A stretch of 64,000 bases of DNA from positions 40,471,466 through 40,535,465 of the forward strand of contig CM065682.1 in the NCBI GenBank assembly GCA_017654935.2, given 5' to 3'. The translations under genes and the position numbers were made by a program. Origin of the DNA: Phymorhynchus buccinoides. Lineage: Eukaryota > Mollusca > Gastropoda > Neogastropoda > Raphitomidae. Below the pieces are notes generated by a model. It searched no databases, was not told where the DNA came from, and saw only the letters and a list, made by a program, of their open reading frames with translations. This document shows positions 1-11,700 of this stretch, piece by piece. Position 1 is the stretch's first letter. Every line of letters starts with the position of its first letter.

Positions 1-280
1 TAAGTTTGTGTATGCCTATTTTACCTAGTCTATCATGGGAAAGTAAGAACAAAAATCATAGTAAAACAATCACACTTTGAACAAGGTCATAAGACGATAG
101 GTAACGAAATTTTAGAATGGTCATCTGCTTTGCACTCACACACACACACTCGCACACACACACAACATGACGACAGGATGAAAAAAACACGCTTTGTTTA
201 GCTTATTACTTTATCGTAAATAAAGATTGCTTTGACTTGACTAGACATACACATACATACACTGCACATGTGCAATGCCA

Positions 281-450
281 TTTTTCAACTGCAGGCTGCA
301 CCATAAATTCAACTGTAGAGCGCACTGCAGATTCGATTCTAGGTTGCACCACAGATTTGACTGAAGGCTGCTGTGTAGATTAGACTGTAGGCTGCATTGT
401 ATATCTGACCCAAAGCTGCACTGTATATTCGACTGTAGGCTGCAGTGTAG
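281..450. repeat. 24-bp minisatellite
   Basis: About seven imperfect copies of a roughly 24-base unit built round gactgtaggctgcattg. It lies in mLST8 intron sequence next to the window edge. The open frame it makes (repeated LQSNLWC on the minus strand) is a by-product of a period divisible by three, not evidence of a gene. Confidence 0.8.
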
Positions 451-748
451 AATCAATGGAAATCTGCTTTTCCAAAATAATTACATATAAGCCACACAAA
501 ATCAATATCTGAGCATCATTTCAGTTCATCGTCTGCTATTGCACTTGCAGTCACTGTCAACAAATATTGCAAATGTGATGTCATTCATACAGAAATTCAA
601 ATAAATGTTATTATTGCAATATCAGTCATTCCAAAATCACATGCCCAGAGCTTCATACATCAATCTTTAAAACATACACATTGAATAGGAAACTGAACTT
701 CATTTCATTGGGAAAAATCTAAAAGAAGAACAAAGGAAAAAGACTAAC

Positions 749-911
749 CTAAGATCCCAAAGTCTTGCAGTGCTGTCCTCCCCTCCACTGAACATGAACT
801 TCATGTCGGCAGGGAAGCCGACGGCAGTGATGTTCTTGCCCATGCCCTCGTAGTTCATCACGGGGTTAGGGTTCAGGTTGTTCAGGTCAAACATGCGGAT
901 ATGCTGATAGC
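749..911 (-). CDS. MLST8: mLST8 exon 3 (residues 57-111)
   Basis: Acceptor attgcag at 912-918, donor GTTAGT. It encodes the end of blade 1 to blade 2, including [12 protein letters not shown] and a WDLR end, typical of a WD40 strand d. Ends in phase 2, so the gene continues leftwards out of the window. Confidence 0.92.
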
Positions 912-3900
912 CTGCAATGAAATCAGAGACGGTCTTATCTGTTATGAAGTGTTCAGACAGCTTGAAGATAATTAACATGCCTCTCAACTAAATCTGAAAC
1001 ACCATAAAATCAGTAAACTAATTTGTTGTTTTCTATGCATGCTAATCCAAAATGTTTAGTGGACACTTTGTTAAGTACACGACTTGAGTACAAGAACTAC
1101 AAATTTATACAGCTTTTTTTGGTGAGTCATAAATCAACACCTAAGTCATAATTATCTTGTTTCTATTATGCTTCTTCTGAAATTGATTTGTATGCACGTG
1201 CTATGATAATTAGAAACAAAACAAAAATACAGTATGATAATAACTGCAGATTATCGTTTAGGAAGCCAACCTTTTAGTCTTAGGGTTGTTTTACAATGTT
1301 TGAGTTTTCTTAGTCTTAAATACTGTAGTCAAAATGAATGACAAACAAAACAAAAAGCAAACAAACAAAAAACAAACCCACAAACACGTACACAAAAGCG
1401 ATCAAAACCCACATTGAATCTAATCTGGTCAGAGCTAAATTTGTCCTATTTGGTGATCTGCTCTACAATAAGATTAACAATAATTAAATGAAATAATCTT
1501 ACCGGCAACTGCAATCATTGATTTGTCTGGAGTTATTTCCAATGCATTAACCTGCTGAAATCTATGTTAAGGAGAACAAATGTCAACAACGACACACGTA
1601 CAATCAAAACACACACACACACAATGCAAAATTATTCAAACAAGAATATAACAAGTAGTACATTAGTAGCAGAAGGCTTTCATACAGGTTTTTTCTCCAA
1701 GTCATTCTCTCTACAACATCTGTTGAAAAAGAAGAAGATTTTAATGATTTAATCCATGTTACTCCATCTTTAGGTTTAACTTTAAGGCAACAAAATGTCA
1801 GTTTTTATAAAGGCATTATATGGCAACAGAGGTGGGGTTTAGCACATACGCACACACACACACACACACATCCCCAAATTCAGATTTTTTATTTTATTGA
1901 TATACTCATATAGTGACCTTTGCTACAGTGACTTTCCATAATCCACTTTATGTTTGTTGAGAATGCTGAAGACACTATTAGGGGGTATTGTTTTTAACTC
2001 CCCTTTTCTCCTAAGAAAACATGATGAAGATCATTAATTCTACATGACTTTAGACTCCTGTTTTAAGGAAAGAATTTTAATCACTGCCGTTTTACTGCTG
2101 TACACAAAAATGCGACTGGTATCTTGTCATTCCATCCATAATGTATGCACATATATGTGTGTATGCATCTATGTATGTATCTGTCTATCTATCTATCTAT
2201 CTATCTGTCTTTCCATCTATGTACTGATGTAGATATGTAATGTTGTATTATGAATGTATGCATGTAAACTAGGGTATTTGTATTATATATAATTTGTGAA
2301 AGCAATTTGTATGTGTAAACATATATGTATGTATGTATGCATGAGTTAGTTGGGTGGGTAGATAAATGTTTGTATGTGTGAGCATGATGTGTTTGTTGTG
2401 TGTGTGTGTGCGTGTATGTGTATGACCAATAATTGTTTGTGCGCACAGTGGTTAAAATAGTCGCATATTTTATTTTTTGGCTTTTCTACATACTATGTCT
2501 CTGTCTTTATTGTGTTGTTTTGTTGATTGTTTTATCGCTGCAAAAAGAATGTCCAATCCCTGAGGAAGACATATTAAAGTCGAAATACTGGAAAGTTTTT
2601 ATCCTAAGTGTCTTGTGATATTACCCTGAATGTTTGTTTGTTTTTTGTTTGTTGTTGTTTTTTAAGATAGCAATATCCACATTTATCTTTGTCCCTGTAA
2701 GAGCTACCCATTGACCTTAAAGATTATATACATACAATGGTAAACGTTTTCGGATTCACTTGGCTTTGAATAAGTTTGATTGTGTCATTTAGATGAACAT
2801 AAATAAATGCTATAAAGGCAGTGAAGGGGCGAATTTTCTGGATTGTTACTTGGTTTTAAAAAAACAACTATGCTCAGAAATTGAAAAAATTGTCTGCTAA
2901 AACGAGACTTTGCAGTGGAAGTGACGACATAGAACTTGAATGTCAAGGAAGTAGACTCGATTGATGCCAATGTCAATGCACTCATGTTGGGCGCATGAAC
3001 TGAACACATGTGTGTCAAACTGTACATTTCATTGTTTTCCTCAGCAACACTCCTATAAATACTTAAGAATGGCTGCAAAACTCAAAAGACTGAACTCCAA
3101 CAATCACAAAAACTCAAAAAACAAACAAGAACGACATTGAACCCCAATCAGTTTTAGAACTAATTCTTGTGTTGACGTCACAGTTCGTTTCTTCTGTGTC
3201 ATAGGTACTGTGCGTCATAGATTTAAAATGTTCTCAAAATGTATTTGAGTCAAATACACCTTGAGTTTGAATTCGATGAACGAGATGGCATCAAAAGCCG
3301 CACTTCAAATAAAAAAATTCCTTCAATTGCAGCTTCAGGTGACTTGGAAATGAAAAAGATTTAGCAAAAAAAGGTGAGAGAACCGTATTCTTCAAACTAT
3401 AGTCGTCAACAAAAGCATATGTTTTGCTGAGAGCCAATTTGAAAAAAAAAATCAGCAAAAAACCCCTGAATCAACCCTTAAAGATTAAGCAACTCATTGA
3501 CATTATGCTAGATAAAAACAGCGAGTCGGGTTCTAACTTCTTCTTCTTCCGGTTAAGTGCCCAACAATCAACAATTTGATTTTTATGGCAGTATTTCGGT
3601 CGAGGTCCGAAGTCGGAGAAACAAAAAAATAAAATAAAATAGTAACATAAAATAAAATAAAAAGAGAGAGCAAAGGAAAAAGAGAAAACCCTAATCTACA
3701 ATGACCCAGCCAGCTGGTTCTCCCTGTGGATCCCCAACATGATGCTGCATCAAAACAGGAACACCTTATTTATAAAATAAAATAAAAAATATATATTGTT
3801 GAACAATACTGATTTGAAAAAACACACAACAAGTGTATATATTTGTCCCAATATTTCGTGCTAGGTATTTACTGCACTTTATCAAGGTCTCAAATGACAG

Positions 3901-5766
3901 AGGAATGAGCCGCACAAGAAAAGTAAAAAGGCATAAACATTACTTAGGTTAGAACCAAAAAAAAAATCCAAAAAAAATCACACACATTTATATAGCTGCA
4001 CGTGCAAAATCATTTAAGCATGAACAAAATAAGCTCACATTAAAATAAAACAAAAACAAACAAAAAACAACCCAAAAACAACAACTTTATGCTGGTTGAA
4101 TATTGTTGAATATATATATATATATTGTTGCTTGATGGATGCCTGGAAAAGTGGAAGGTGCTGGGACAGGTGGCAGTCTCAGCCACCTCAGGTAGCCCGT
4201 TCCAGTCGTGGATGGTTCAATGAAAAAATGAATTTCGTCTGTATTCATCGTGACAGTGGATGGATGAGTTGTTGGTCATGTCCTCTTCTCTGGGATGAGC
4301 CTTCTCTGGTACTGGGATGAGCCTGGTGTTGTCAACCTGGACAATGCCTTGCTGGATTTTTATAAAGCATTGTCAGCCTGCAGGTTTTCCTGCGCTGCTC
4401 AAGTGTGGGCCACCCTAAATGAGTGACACTGGAGGTGTTGTGGTATCAGTTGAGTACGAAGCGAGCCGCCCTTCGCTGTATAGCCTCGATTTTATTCACA
4501 TTCCTCCGAGTGTACAGGTCCCAGACAGAACTGGCATACTCTACTCTCTAGCAGAGGTCTGACAAGAGTCAGATATGCTCTTCCTCTCAGTTCTGTCGAG
4601 CAGATCTTGAATATCTATCTTCTTCAACTTATGCAGACACTGAACAAAATTCTGTCAATGGATCATTGTCCTAATAGGGATATATTTGGACAGGCAGCGG
4701 CAAATTACAGAGGATAATCATCTGTAACATTACTAACAATCATTGATGCCATGATGGGATGGACATTCATTGTTCAGACTGCTCTGTGCTCAAAGTCAGA
4801 CATGATAATGATAGGAACGACGGAATTAGGTCAAGCCGCAGCGATTTTTCTCGTTGAAAATCCGAACCGCGATTTTGGCTATGTGCCAAACGGTCACTTC
4901 CTTTGCTTGTTTTTATTGGTGGTTATTCTTGGCGCTGACCATCCGAGTTTCTTTCTTTCGGGAAGCAGACACCTACTCGGTCATTCGGGAACGATCTTTT
5001 TTTACGCTAAGACGGCCGATCGCGAGAGACAAGCGATCCAATATTTGGGTCCAATTCATTCGTTTATCATTTCTGAACGGTAATTACATAATTCTTTAAA
5101 ACAAATGCGCAGTTACATTTAATTATTTTTCTACAAGTACACCAAATTTGGTGCATCTAGAATAAATCTCAATGCTGCTCAAGGTCTCCACAAGTCGGGA
5201 GGTGTTACGTCGAAGACTGTCTGACATGTTTTCTGTCACGCGCATGTTGATGTTGCAATCTTGTGAGTCGCACAAAAAGCTTAGGCCTAATCTGTCTAAT
5301 GTTTGGGGTTGATGTTGCCCCTTTGAATAAGCTTTATTTTGGTACCAATGTTTTGTTTATTGGTAAAAAAAAGAAAAAGTTATGGCTGTTTTATTCATCC
5401 AAACCTTGATACGGTAAGGGCCGGTAACCTTGATCAACTTTTTCTTATGTATAGCTCATGTAAAAAAAGCTAACATTTTAAAACGTCGTAACTTTCTCAA
5501 TTTTCGACCGATTTTGATAATTTGGGTATCATTTTAAAGGTCTTGTCGGGCTCTTTCCAATGACATAAATTTCATTAGGATTTGACAAAAAGTAAATATT
5601 TTTTTAAAATTTTATAACCACCCTATGATAATTGATTAGACAAGGATACAGAATCATTGTGTTGAACAGTTCTGTGGCAAATTCCACTGTGAGCTTGCCA
5701 AAACCTGATTGTATGGTCATAGCCTGCAGTTGCAAGAATAACTGGATCCGATGAATTTCCACTCAT
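749..5766 (-). CDS. MLST8: mLST8 (target of rapamycin complex subunit LST8), 5' part, three exons
   Basis: WD40 beta-propeller protein of mTOR complexes 1 and 2, which in known homologues binds and stabilises the mTOR kinase domain. Visible exons on the minus strand are 5766-5650, 1554-1503 and 911-749, joined in phases 0 and 1, giving 110 whole residues of a protein usually about 320-330 long. The remaining exons lie left of the window. Diagnostic segments are [14 protein letters not shown] in exon 1, [12 protein letters not shown] in exon 2 and [13 protein letters not shown] in exon 3; these agree closely with vertebrate mLST8. The start ATG at 5766-5764 was chosen because homology begins a few residues after it. 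It is head to head with CIAO3. Intron 1 (about 4.1 kb) is filled with repeats. Identity is very confident; the fine position of the exon 2 acceptor is ambiguous by 3 bases. Confidence 0.93.
1503..1554 (-). CDS. MLST8: mLST8 exon 2 (residues 40-57)
   Basis: A 52-base exon between a tttcag acceptor and a GTAAGA donor. It encodes [19 protein letters not shown] second AG three bases inside (CAGCAG) could remove the glutamine; homologues keep it, so the outer acceptor was chosen. Confidence 0.88.
1840..4090. other. mLST8 intron 1, repeat-rich, no gene seen
   Basis: Holds a (CA)n run near 1850-1870, a CTAT tract at about 2184-2212 with flanking GT-rich DNA, and A-rich low-complexity DNA at 3600-4100. 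Short open frames here follow simple repeats and show no protein family I recognise. Confidence 0.7.
4140..4640 (-). mobile_element. LINE reverse transcriptase 3' fragment
   Basis: Read on the minus strand, this gives [12 protein letters not shown] followed by [14 protein letters not shown] and, after one stop, [12 protein letters not shown] and LTMLYKIQQG. That is the usual region just C-terminal to the reverse transcriptase of Jockey/CR1-type LINEs. Stops show it is dead. The limits are approximate and it sits inside mLST8 intron 1. Confidence 0.8.
4743..5640. other. unidentified intronic DNA
   Basis: An open frame of 110 codons (4751-5083, plus) has no family I recognise and no splice context. 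The stretch 5345-5620 reads like old interspersed repeat DNA. Nothing else could be supported. Confidence 0.4.
5650..5766 (-). CDS. MLST8: mLST8 exon 1 (residues 1-39)
   Basis: Starts ATGAGTGG and encodes the first WD40 blade ([18 protein letters not shown]). It ends after a serine codon at a GTATCC donor, phase 0, a somewhat weak donor. Confidence 0.9.
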
Positions 5767-6067
5767 TGTGTAGTTTGGCGTCTGCAGATGAAGCTAAGAG
5801 TGTAAACACTAGATTGCTTCCACTAGGCCTACTGCTGTAGAGTTATCACCTCCTGTATGAGGTTAATAGAAAACATGGAACACGCCCTCCCCATGTCGCT
5901 GGCCCTCCCCTGCCATTTAATCATATTAATTTTATCTAACCGTAGTTAAATATGTGAAGTGAGTAGAAAATTGAATTGTGTGATCTATAAAAAAAATTGA
6001 AATGTTTTGCCATATAAATCTATTTTTCAAATGCATTCACAATTTTGTAATGACACACCAAAATAAC
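5767..6067. promoter_or_regulatory. Shared intergenic region between mLST8 and CIAO3, probable bidirectional promoter
   Basis: Only 301 bases separate the divergent start codons, so both 5' UTRs and promoters must fit here unless untranslated exons exist upstream. No clear TATA element suits either gene. The pyrimidine-AG ttcatctgcag just upstream of the mLST8 ATG could be a 5' UTR acceptor. Confidence 0.6.
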
Positions 6068-6133
6068 ATGGCTTCCAACTTCAGTGGAGTTTTGCAGTTG
6101 ACAGACCTGGATGATTTTATTACTCCGTCTCAG
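6068..6133 (+). CDS. CIAO3: CIAO3 exon 1 (residues 1-22)
   Basis: Begins aacATGG, encodes [20 protein letters not shown] and ends CAG|GTAGTT in phase 0. The LTDLDDFI block is the family's N-terminal signature and fixes the start. Confidence 0.92.
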
Positions 6134-8670
6134 GTAGTTTTCTAGCAAATACAGGAAAAAATTTGTTGTATTGATTTTTTTTATACTTCTTATTTAGCCA
6201 TCAACAGTTTAAAGAATGTTCAATTATTCAAGCTGAACAAAATTAGAATATTTTGATCTGACACTAGTGACAGTGTCAGACTCAGTGTCGTCTGCTACAA
6301 ATAAGTATAACCCAAAGGTTAAAACACGTGCTTAAATGTAATAATACACACCGTTACTACGCTGTGGATTTTATGATTTATGAGAGAGAGAGAGAGAGAG
6401 AGAGAGTGAGTGAGTGAATGAGTGTGTGTGTGTGTATGTGCCTTTACTTCTTTTCGTCTTCTCCTGCGTTCCTGGGACGTGAGTCAGACGGTGATATTTG
6501 TAGTGATAATATTAATAATAAACTGGGCTGTACTCATAATTTCCATGATCTATGAATGTTTTTTCTATTTGATAAAGGTTGGTTCGAGTCTTCTTCTTTT
6601 TCTTTCTTGAACTAGTTGAAGCATCCTCCGTCATCATGTTGACGATTCTGATGCATAAATAAACAAAGGGGGTTCCGGCATACTTGTCAATATTAACTGT
6701 AGGAAAGGATAGCTGCCCTGTCGCCGCTCATAATCCAACGGGTTTGCGAGTGCGCTGGTCCAGGTATCCGGACATTTAGCCAACGGACACTAAGCCAACG
6801 GACATTTAGCCAACATCTGCAGCCCGGGGGACATGATTTACTTCATTTAGCCAACATTAAAAAAATATATTAAGTTAATGTAATGATCACAATGTAATGT
6901 CTCATATTCTAAAACTGGTATGCCAGTCGGTCGTTTCCGACCATGACTGCCACATAGTGGTGTGTCACTGTGTGTGTGTATGTAACAAAACTAACATGGT
7001 CCAATGTGTTCTAAGTCTCTGTGTGTGGGTGCGCGCATATGCGACTGTGTGTGTGTGTGTGTTTTGCATGAATGGTGTGTGTGTGTGCGCGTGCGTGCGC
7101 GTGCGTGTGTGTGTTTTGCATGTTTTGCATGAATGTTGCGTTATTAGACCTGTGATATGTTGGGTTTTATGTTTTATGTTTTACAATAAATAATTTTTTT
7201 ATAATATCTTTCATACGCTGGAAGCCTGTGAACTGCGATAATGAATAAACAGCTGTGGGCTATATCGTATATATGTATTAAAAATAATAAATATTCATGT
7301 TTGTAAGTTTTAGAAAACAGTGGAACCTCCCTTATAAGATCCCCCATTATAAGACTCCCTCACTTTTAAGACCTACTTCTCCGAGACATCGCCCTTCTTT
7401 GTAACTGTAAGTATTAAAATTACCTCCCTTATACAACTCTCTCCCATTTATGACTTCATTTTTTATTATTATTTTTGAAGGTCTTATAAGGGAGGTTCCA
7501 CTGTATGAGACATTACATTGTGATCATTACATTAACTTTATGTATTTCTTTTCAATGTTGGCTAAATGTCCACCCTGCAAATGTTGGCTAAATGGCTGTT
7601 GGCTAAGTGTCCAGCGAAATGTCCGTTGGCTAAGTGTCCGTTGGCTAAATGTCCCGGATTCACTGGTTTGAACCCAGCTGGTCACGGTGTTGTATCCTTG
7701 GGAAAGAATCAAAGATACTTTACTGCTATTTCCTGGTCCTTCGGCTACTATTTCCTGGTCCTTCGGATGAGACCTAAAACCAAGGTCCCGTGTGCGAATG
7801 CACGCACAAGATCTTAAGCGCACGTTAAAGCCCATTCCACTATTTGGTACGAGTAGGCCATGTCACATGTGTGCCGGTGGAATGGATGACACGAACTCAC
7901 AATGCATGCATCCGGTGCGCCAACGAAGACTTTGGGCATGGGGCAGGATAAAAAATCCCCAATCTGAAGAAGAAGAAGAAAAAGAAGAACTAAACTTGAT
8001 TTTTAAATGGCGTTCGATTCTGTACCTCATGAAAGCTTATTGCTTACAAGTTACATTGTCAGCATATGGAATTGATGGTAGACTTTTACAATGGATTATA
8101 AGCTTTTTATCCAATGGAAGACAGAAAGTAAGGGTTGGTACTTCATACTCGGAAGAAGCAGCAGTAATTAGTGGTATTCATCAAGGCAGTATTTTAGGTC
8201 CAGTACTATTCACCATTTTCATAAATGACTTACATGAGGAAGTAAATAGCGAATGTAAGATCTTTGCTGATGACACAACATTATATAATACATTTGATAA
8301 TAAAGAAACATTAGTCAGATTTACACTATCTACAAATTTGGTCAGAGAAATGGAACTTATATTTTAATGTCCAAAAATGCAAGGTAATGTACATTGGAGG
8401 AAAACCCATATTTGAAATCAAAATTTAAAAGTTTTGACGAATAAACATAGCCATTCCTTTAAATACCGGTAAATACAAAAATTCTTTTCGATTAGTTTTT
8501 ATAAAGTTAGGAGATGCAAACCACTATATATATATAAATCAAACTCATTGAGTAGGGGCGTAAAAGGGCAGAGAGGCCTATAAATAGCCCTACACCTACC
8601 TACCTACGTAAACTGTTATACACACGTGTGTTCTCTCTATCACTATCACACTACCACAGTGATCTGTGTT

Positions 8671-8752
<82 letters not shown>

Positions 8753-11700
8753 ATGTGTGTGTTGTATCATTGTATGTTCTTTGTTTTGTGCGTGTGTGTG
8801 TGTGTGTGTATGCATGCAACATGTGACAGTTTGACCACAATCACACTCTTCACCAAAAAGAGCTGGAATATAATAGGCTGACTCACAGGCAAAATGGTGG
8901 ATGCTATTTCATCCAAAATAGTCCCAAGGCATAGTCAACTGTGTCACTCTCTGTGTGAAGAGATTTATTGTGTCTTTGGATGACTGACTTTCATAAAGCC
9001 TCTGACATTAATTTTCTTTTAAGCTGTATACTTCACCTTTGGTTGTTTATTTTTTAAAGTATTTTTATATTTGTCAGTACATTTATTGTAAAGGTTTCAA
9101 TTTATGTTGCAGGAATGCATCAAGCCAGTAAAGGTTGAAAAAAATCCAGGAGCTAAAGTCGGAAAAATAAAAATAGAGGATGATGGGAGCTACATGGAAG
9201 TGTCAGAGGTACATGTTATATTTTTACAGAGCTTAAATTTGAAAGTTTTTGTTGGATTTTTTGTTTGTTTATATCCTTGGGTGAAAAACAAAAAAAGGGA
9301 GAGGACATTCTGACCTGTTGAAGGAGTCATGAGTGATGTTTTCGAGCATCGGCTCTTCGTCGGCATAACAGGTCAGAATTTCCTCTCCCTTTTTTTGTTT
9401 TTCATCTTGACAAGACCTGGCAGTCACCTTCTTCTGCCACTACATCTCCTCGGGTGCTAGGTTTGTTTTGAAACTGTTTAACTGTTGTGCTGTTGGTTTT
9501 CATTCCAGGGCCGAGTAGAATGCATGATATACATAAAGTTTATTTTGAAACAGAAACTGTTGGCATTGTGGAATGAGTGTGAGGCATTATATTATTTTAT
9601 CCTTAGGCCCTTAGGGGTTAACTGGTTTATTTTTCTGTAAGTTAAAAAAAAAATCTTTTGATTTCATCATTGTACAGCTCACCATTTTCTTGTTTTGCTA
9701 CTTTGCAGGACAACAGTGATCAGTTATATAAATACAATTATTATACAAATAATAGTTATTTTTACACAATGAAAGCACCATTATGATGCATGTATAGTTA
9801 TTTCCTGTTGAAAGTGAAAATGTCTATGAATAGGATAAGACTAATCTGTCAATTATTCTTTATATCTTCTATATTACAAGTTGTACCAAGTTATACCTAT
9901 TACACTACTACTTCTTCTATTGCTGCTATGCTTCTGGACTTAACTGACGTAAACTGTAAAATAAGTTCAGTGCTGGTGTTTTCGTAACTGTATGTATTCC
10001 ATAACGCATTATCAAATAAGAACAAGAGGCAAAGCCTTCAAGGCTCACGTCTGATTTTTATTACGATAGCAGGCATGGGAAAACTTGTTCCACATCATCT
10101 ACATTTCTGTAAGATATTTTATATTAGTCCTAATATTTTATTTTCGTTTCGTTAATTTTTCCCCCCTCTGCCACAAAGCAAAGGTCAAGGTCACAGCCAG
10201 CAAGCTCATCCATGTTTATCTTCCCCTGTGCAGTCTTTGCACATGGTGATCAATCGTCTAGGCCTAACAAAGGATTCGTATGTCGAAGGCAGTGAAATCG
10301 ACGAACACTGGATTTTCCGTATATTTTTTTTCAAGACTGAAATGAATGTGGGCTAAATGTTAGGTACGTCGTCTTGATTATGAGGTAAGGCGTGATCTCT
10401 TATTCTCTAGGCCTAGGCCTTGTTGCCGGAAGTGCGATAGGCTAAGTATTGCATGCGCAGAGATGATGTGTGAATGAACACGAACAACCGTTGTCAAACT
10501 CAAAGGCGCAAATAAAACGAAACAACCGGGCCGTCTAACGCACACACTCGGTACATCCATTTGTTACAGAAAATATAAGTTAACGACGTTAAAATGTACC
10601 TATTTGTACACACCTGAAGTCTTGTGTTTCTTTTTAAAGAGCGTTTTTGTATATCTAATGGAGAGTCTTCTTTCCACTCGGTACAACACAACAGTAATCT
10701 CTGCAACAAATGATTTTCTTTCTTTTGTTCCTTATCGATGTATCCGACTGCTTTGATCGTCATGACTTGAAGGCTCACGTCAAAATCAAGTATCCTGCTA
10801 ACTTTAACCCTCTAACATCTTATGTTTTTTTGAGAAAACGACAACGTTAAAGTTTCAGTGGAGAGTGAGAGTCTTCTTTAGTTTGAAGAGTGTGACTGAG
10901 TCAAGGTTAAAGGTTGCACAACAGTAATCTCTGCAACAAATGATTATCTTTATTTTGTTCTTTATCAATGTATCTGACTGCTTTGATCGTCGTGACTTGA
11001 AGGCTCACGTCAAAATCAAGTATCCTGCTAACTTTAACCCTCTAACGCCTTATATGTTTAAAGAAAATGACAACGTTAAGGTTTGAGTCAAGGTTAAAGG
11101 TCGGGGCCACGGACGCAACACACACACACACACAAACCGAACATGTACGATACAATAGACTCACTTTGTTTAAAAAAACGACGTGAGCCAAAAATCATCA
11201 TATGTTCGTTTTTGTAGACGTATGCATCCCATAACACATAATCAAATAAGAAATATCATCATATGACAAACTGAATTTCATAAATAAGGAATATGTGTGT
11301 GTGGCAGGCAGGTGTTGAAACCAAACTGCAGAAGGCCAAGATCACCCTGAACGATTGCCTGGCTTGCAGTGGCTGCATCACGTCTGCTGAAAGTGTATTG
11401 ATAACACAGCAAAGCCAGGATGAGCTCTACAAAATTCTGCAACAAAATAAAACTCTTATGGAGGTCAGATTCAGACATTATTGATGTGTATTATTATTAA
11501 TTGTTTTGTGTGTTGAATTTGAATCTTGTATGAATTTTGTGTGTGTGCTTAAGTGCAGATTTAAAAAATTGAATGACATAAAGAATGTTAAGAAATGTTG
11601 ATTAATACAATATTGCAAGAAATCTAGCTATAACCATTAAAGTATTAGGTTTGATTTGTTCCTTGTTATTTGAAGAAAACAGGTCTTAACAAATCATAGG

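Noticed and set aside
4751..5099. 110-codon and overlapping 81-codon frames
   Set aside because: Overlapping frames without homology or splice context inside an intron.
8626..8840. Open frames rich in Arg-Glu or Ser-Leu
   Set aside because: They are translations of a pure GA microsatellite on both strands, not genes.
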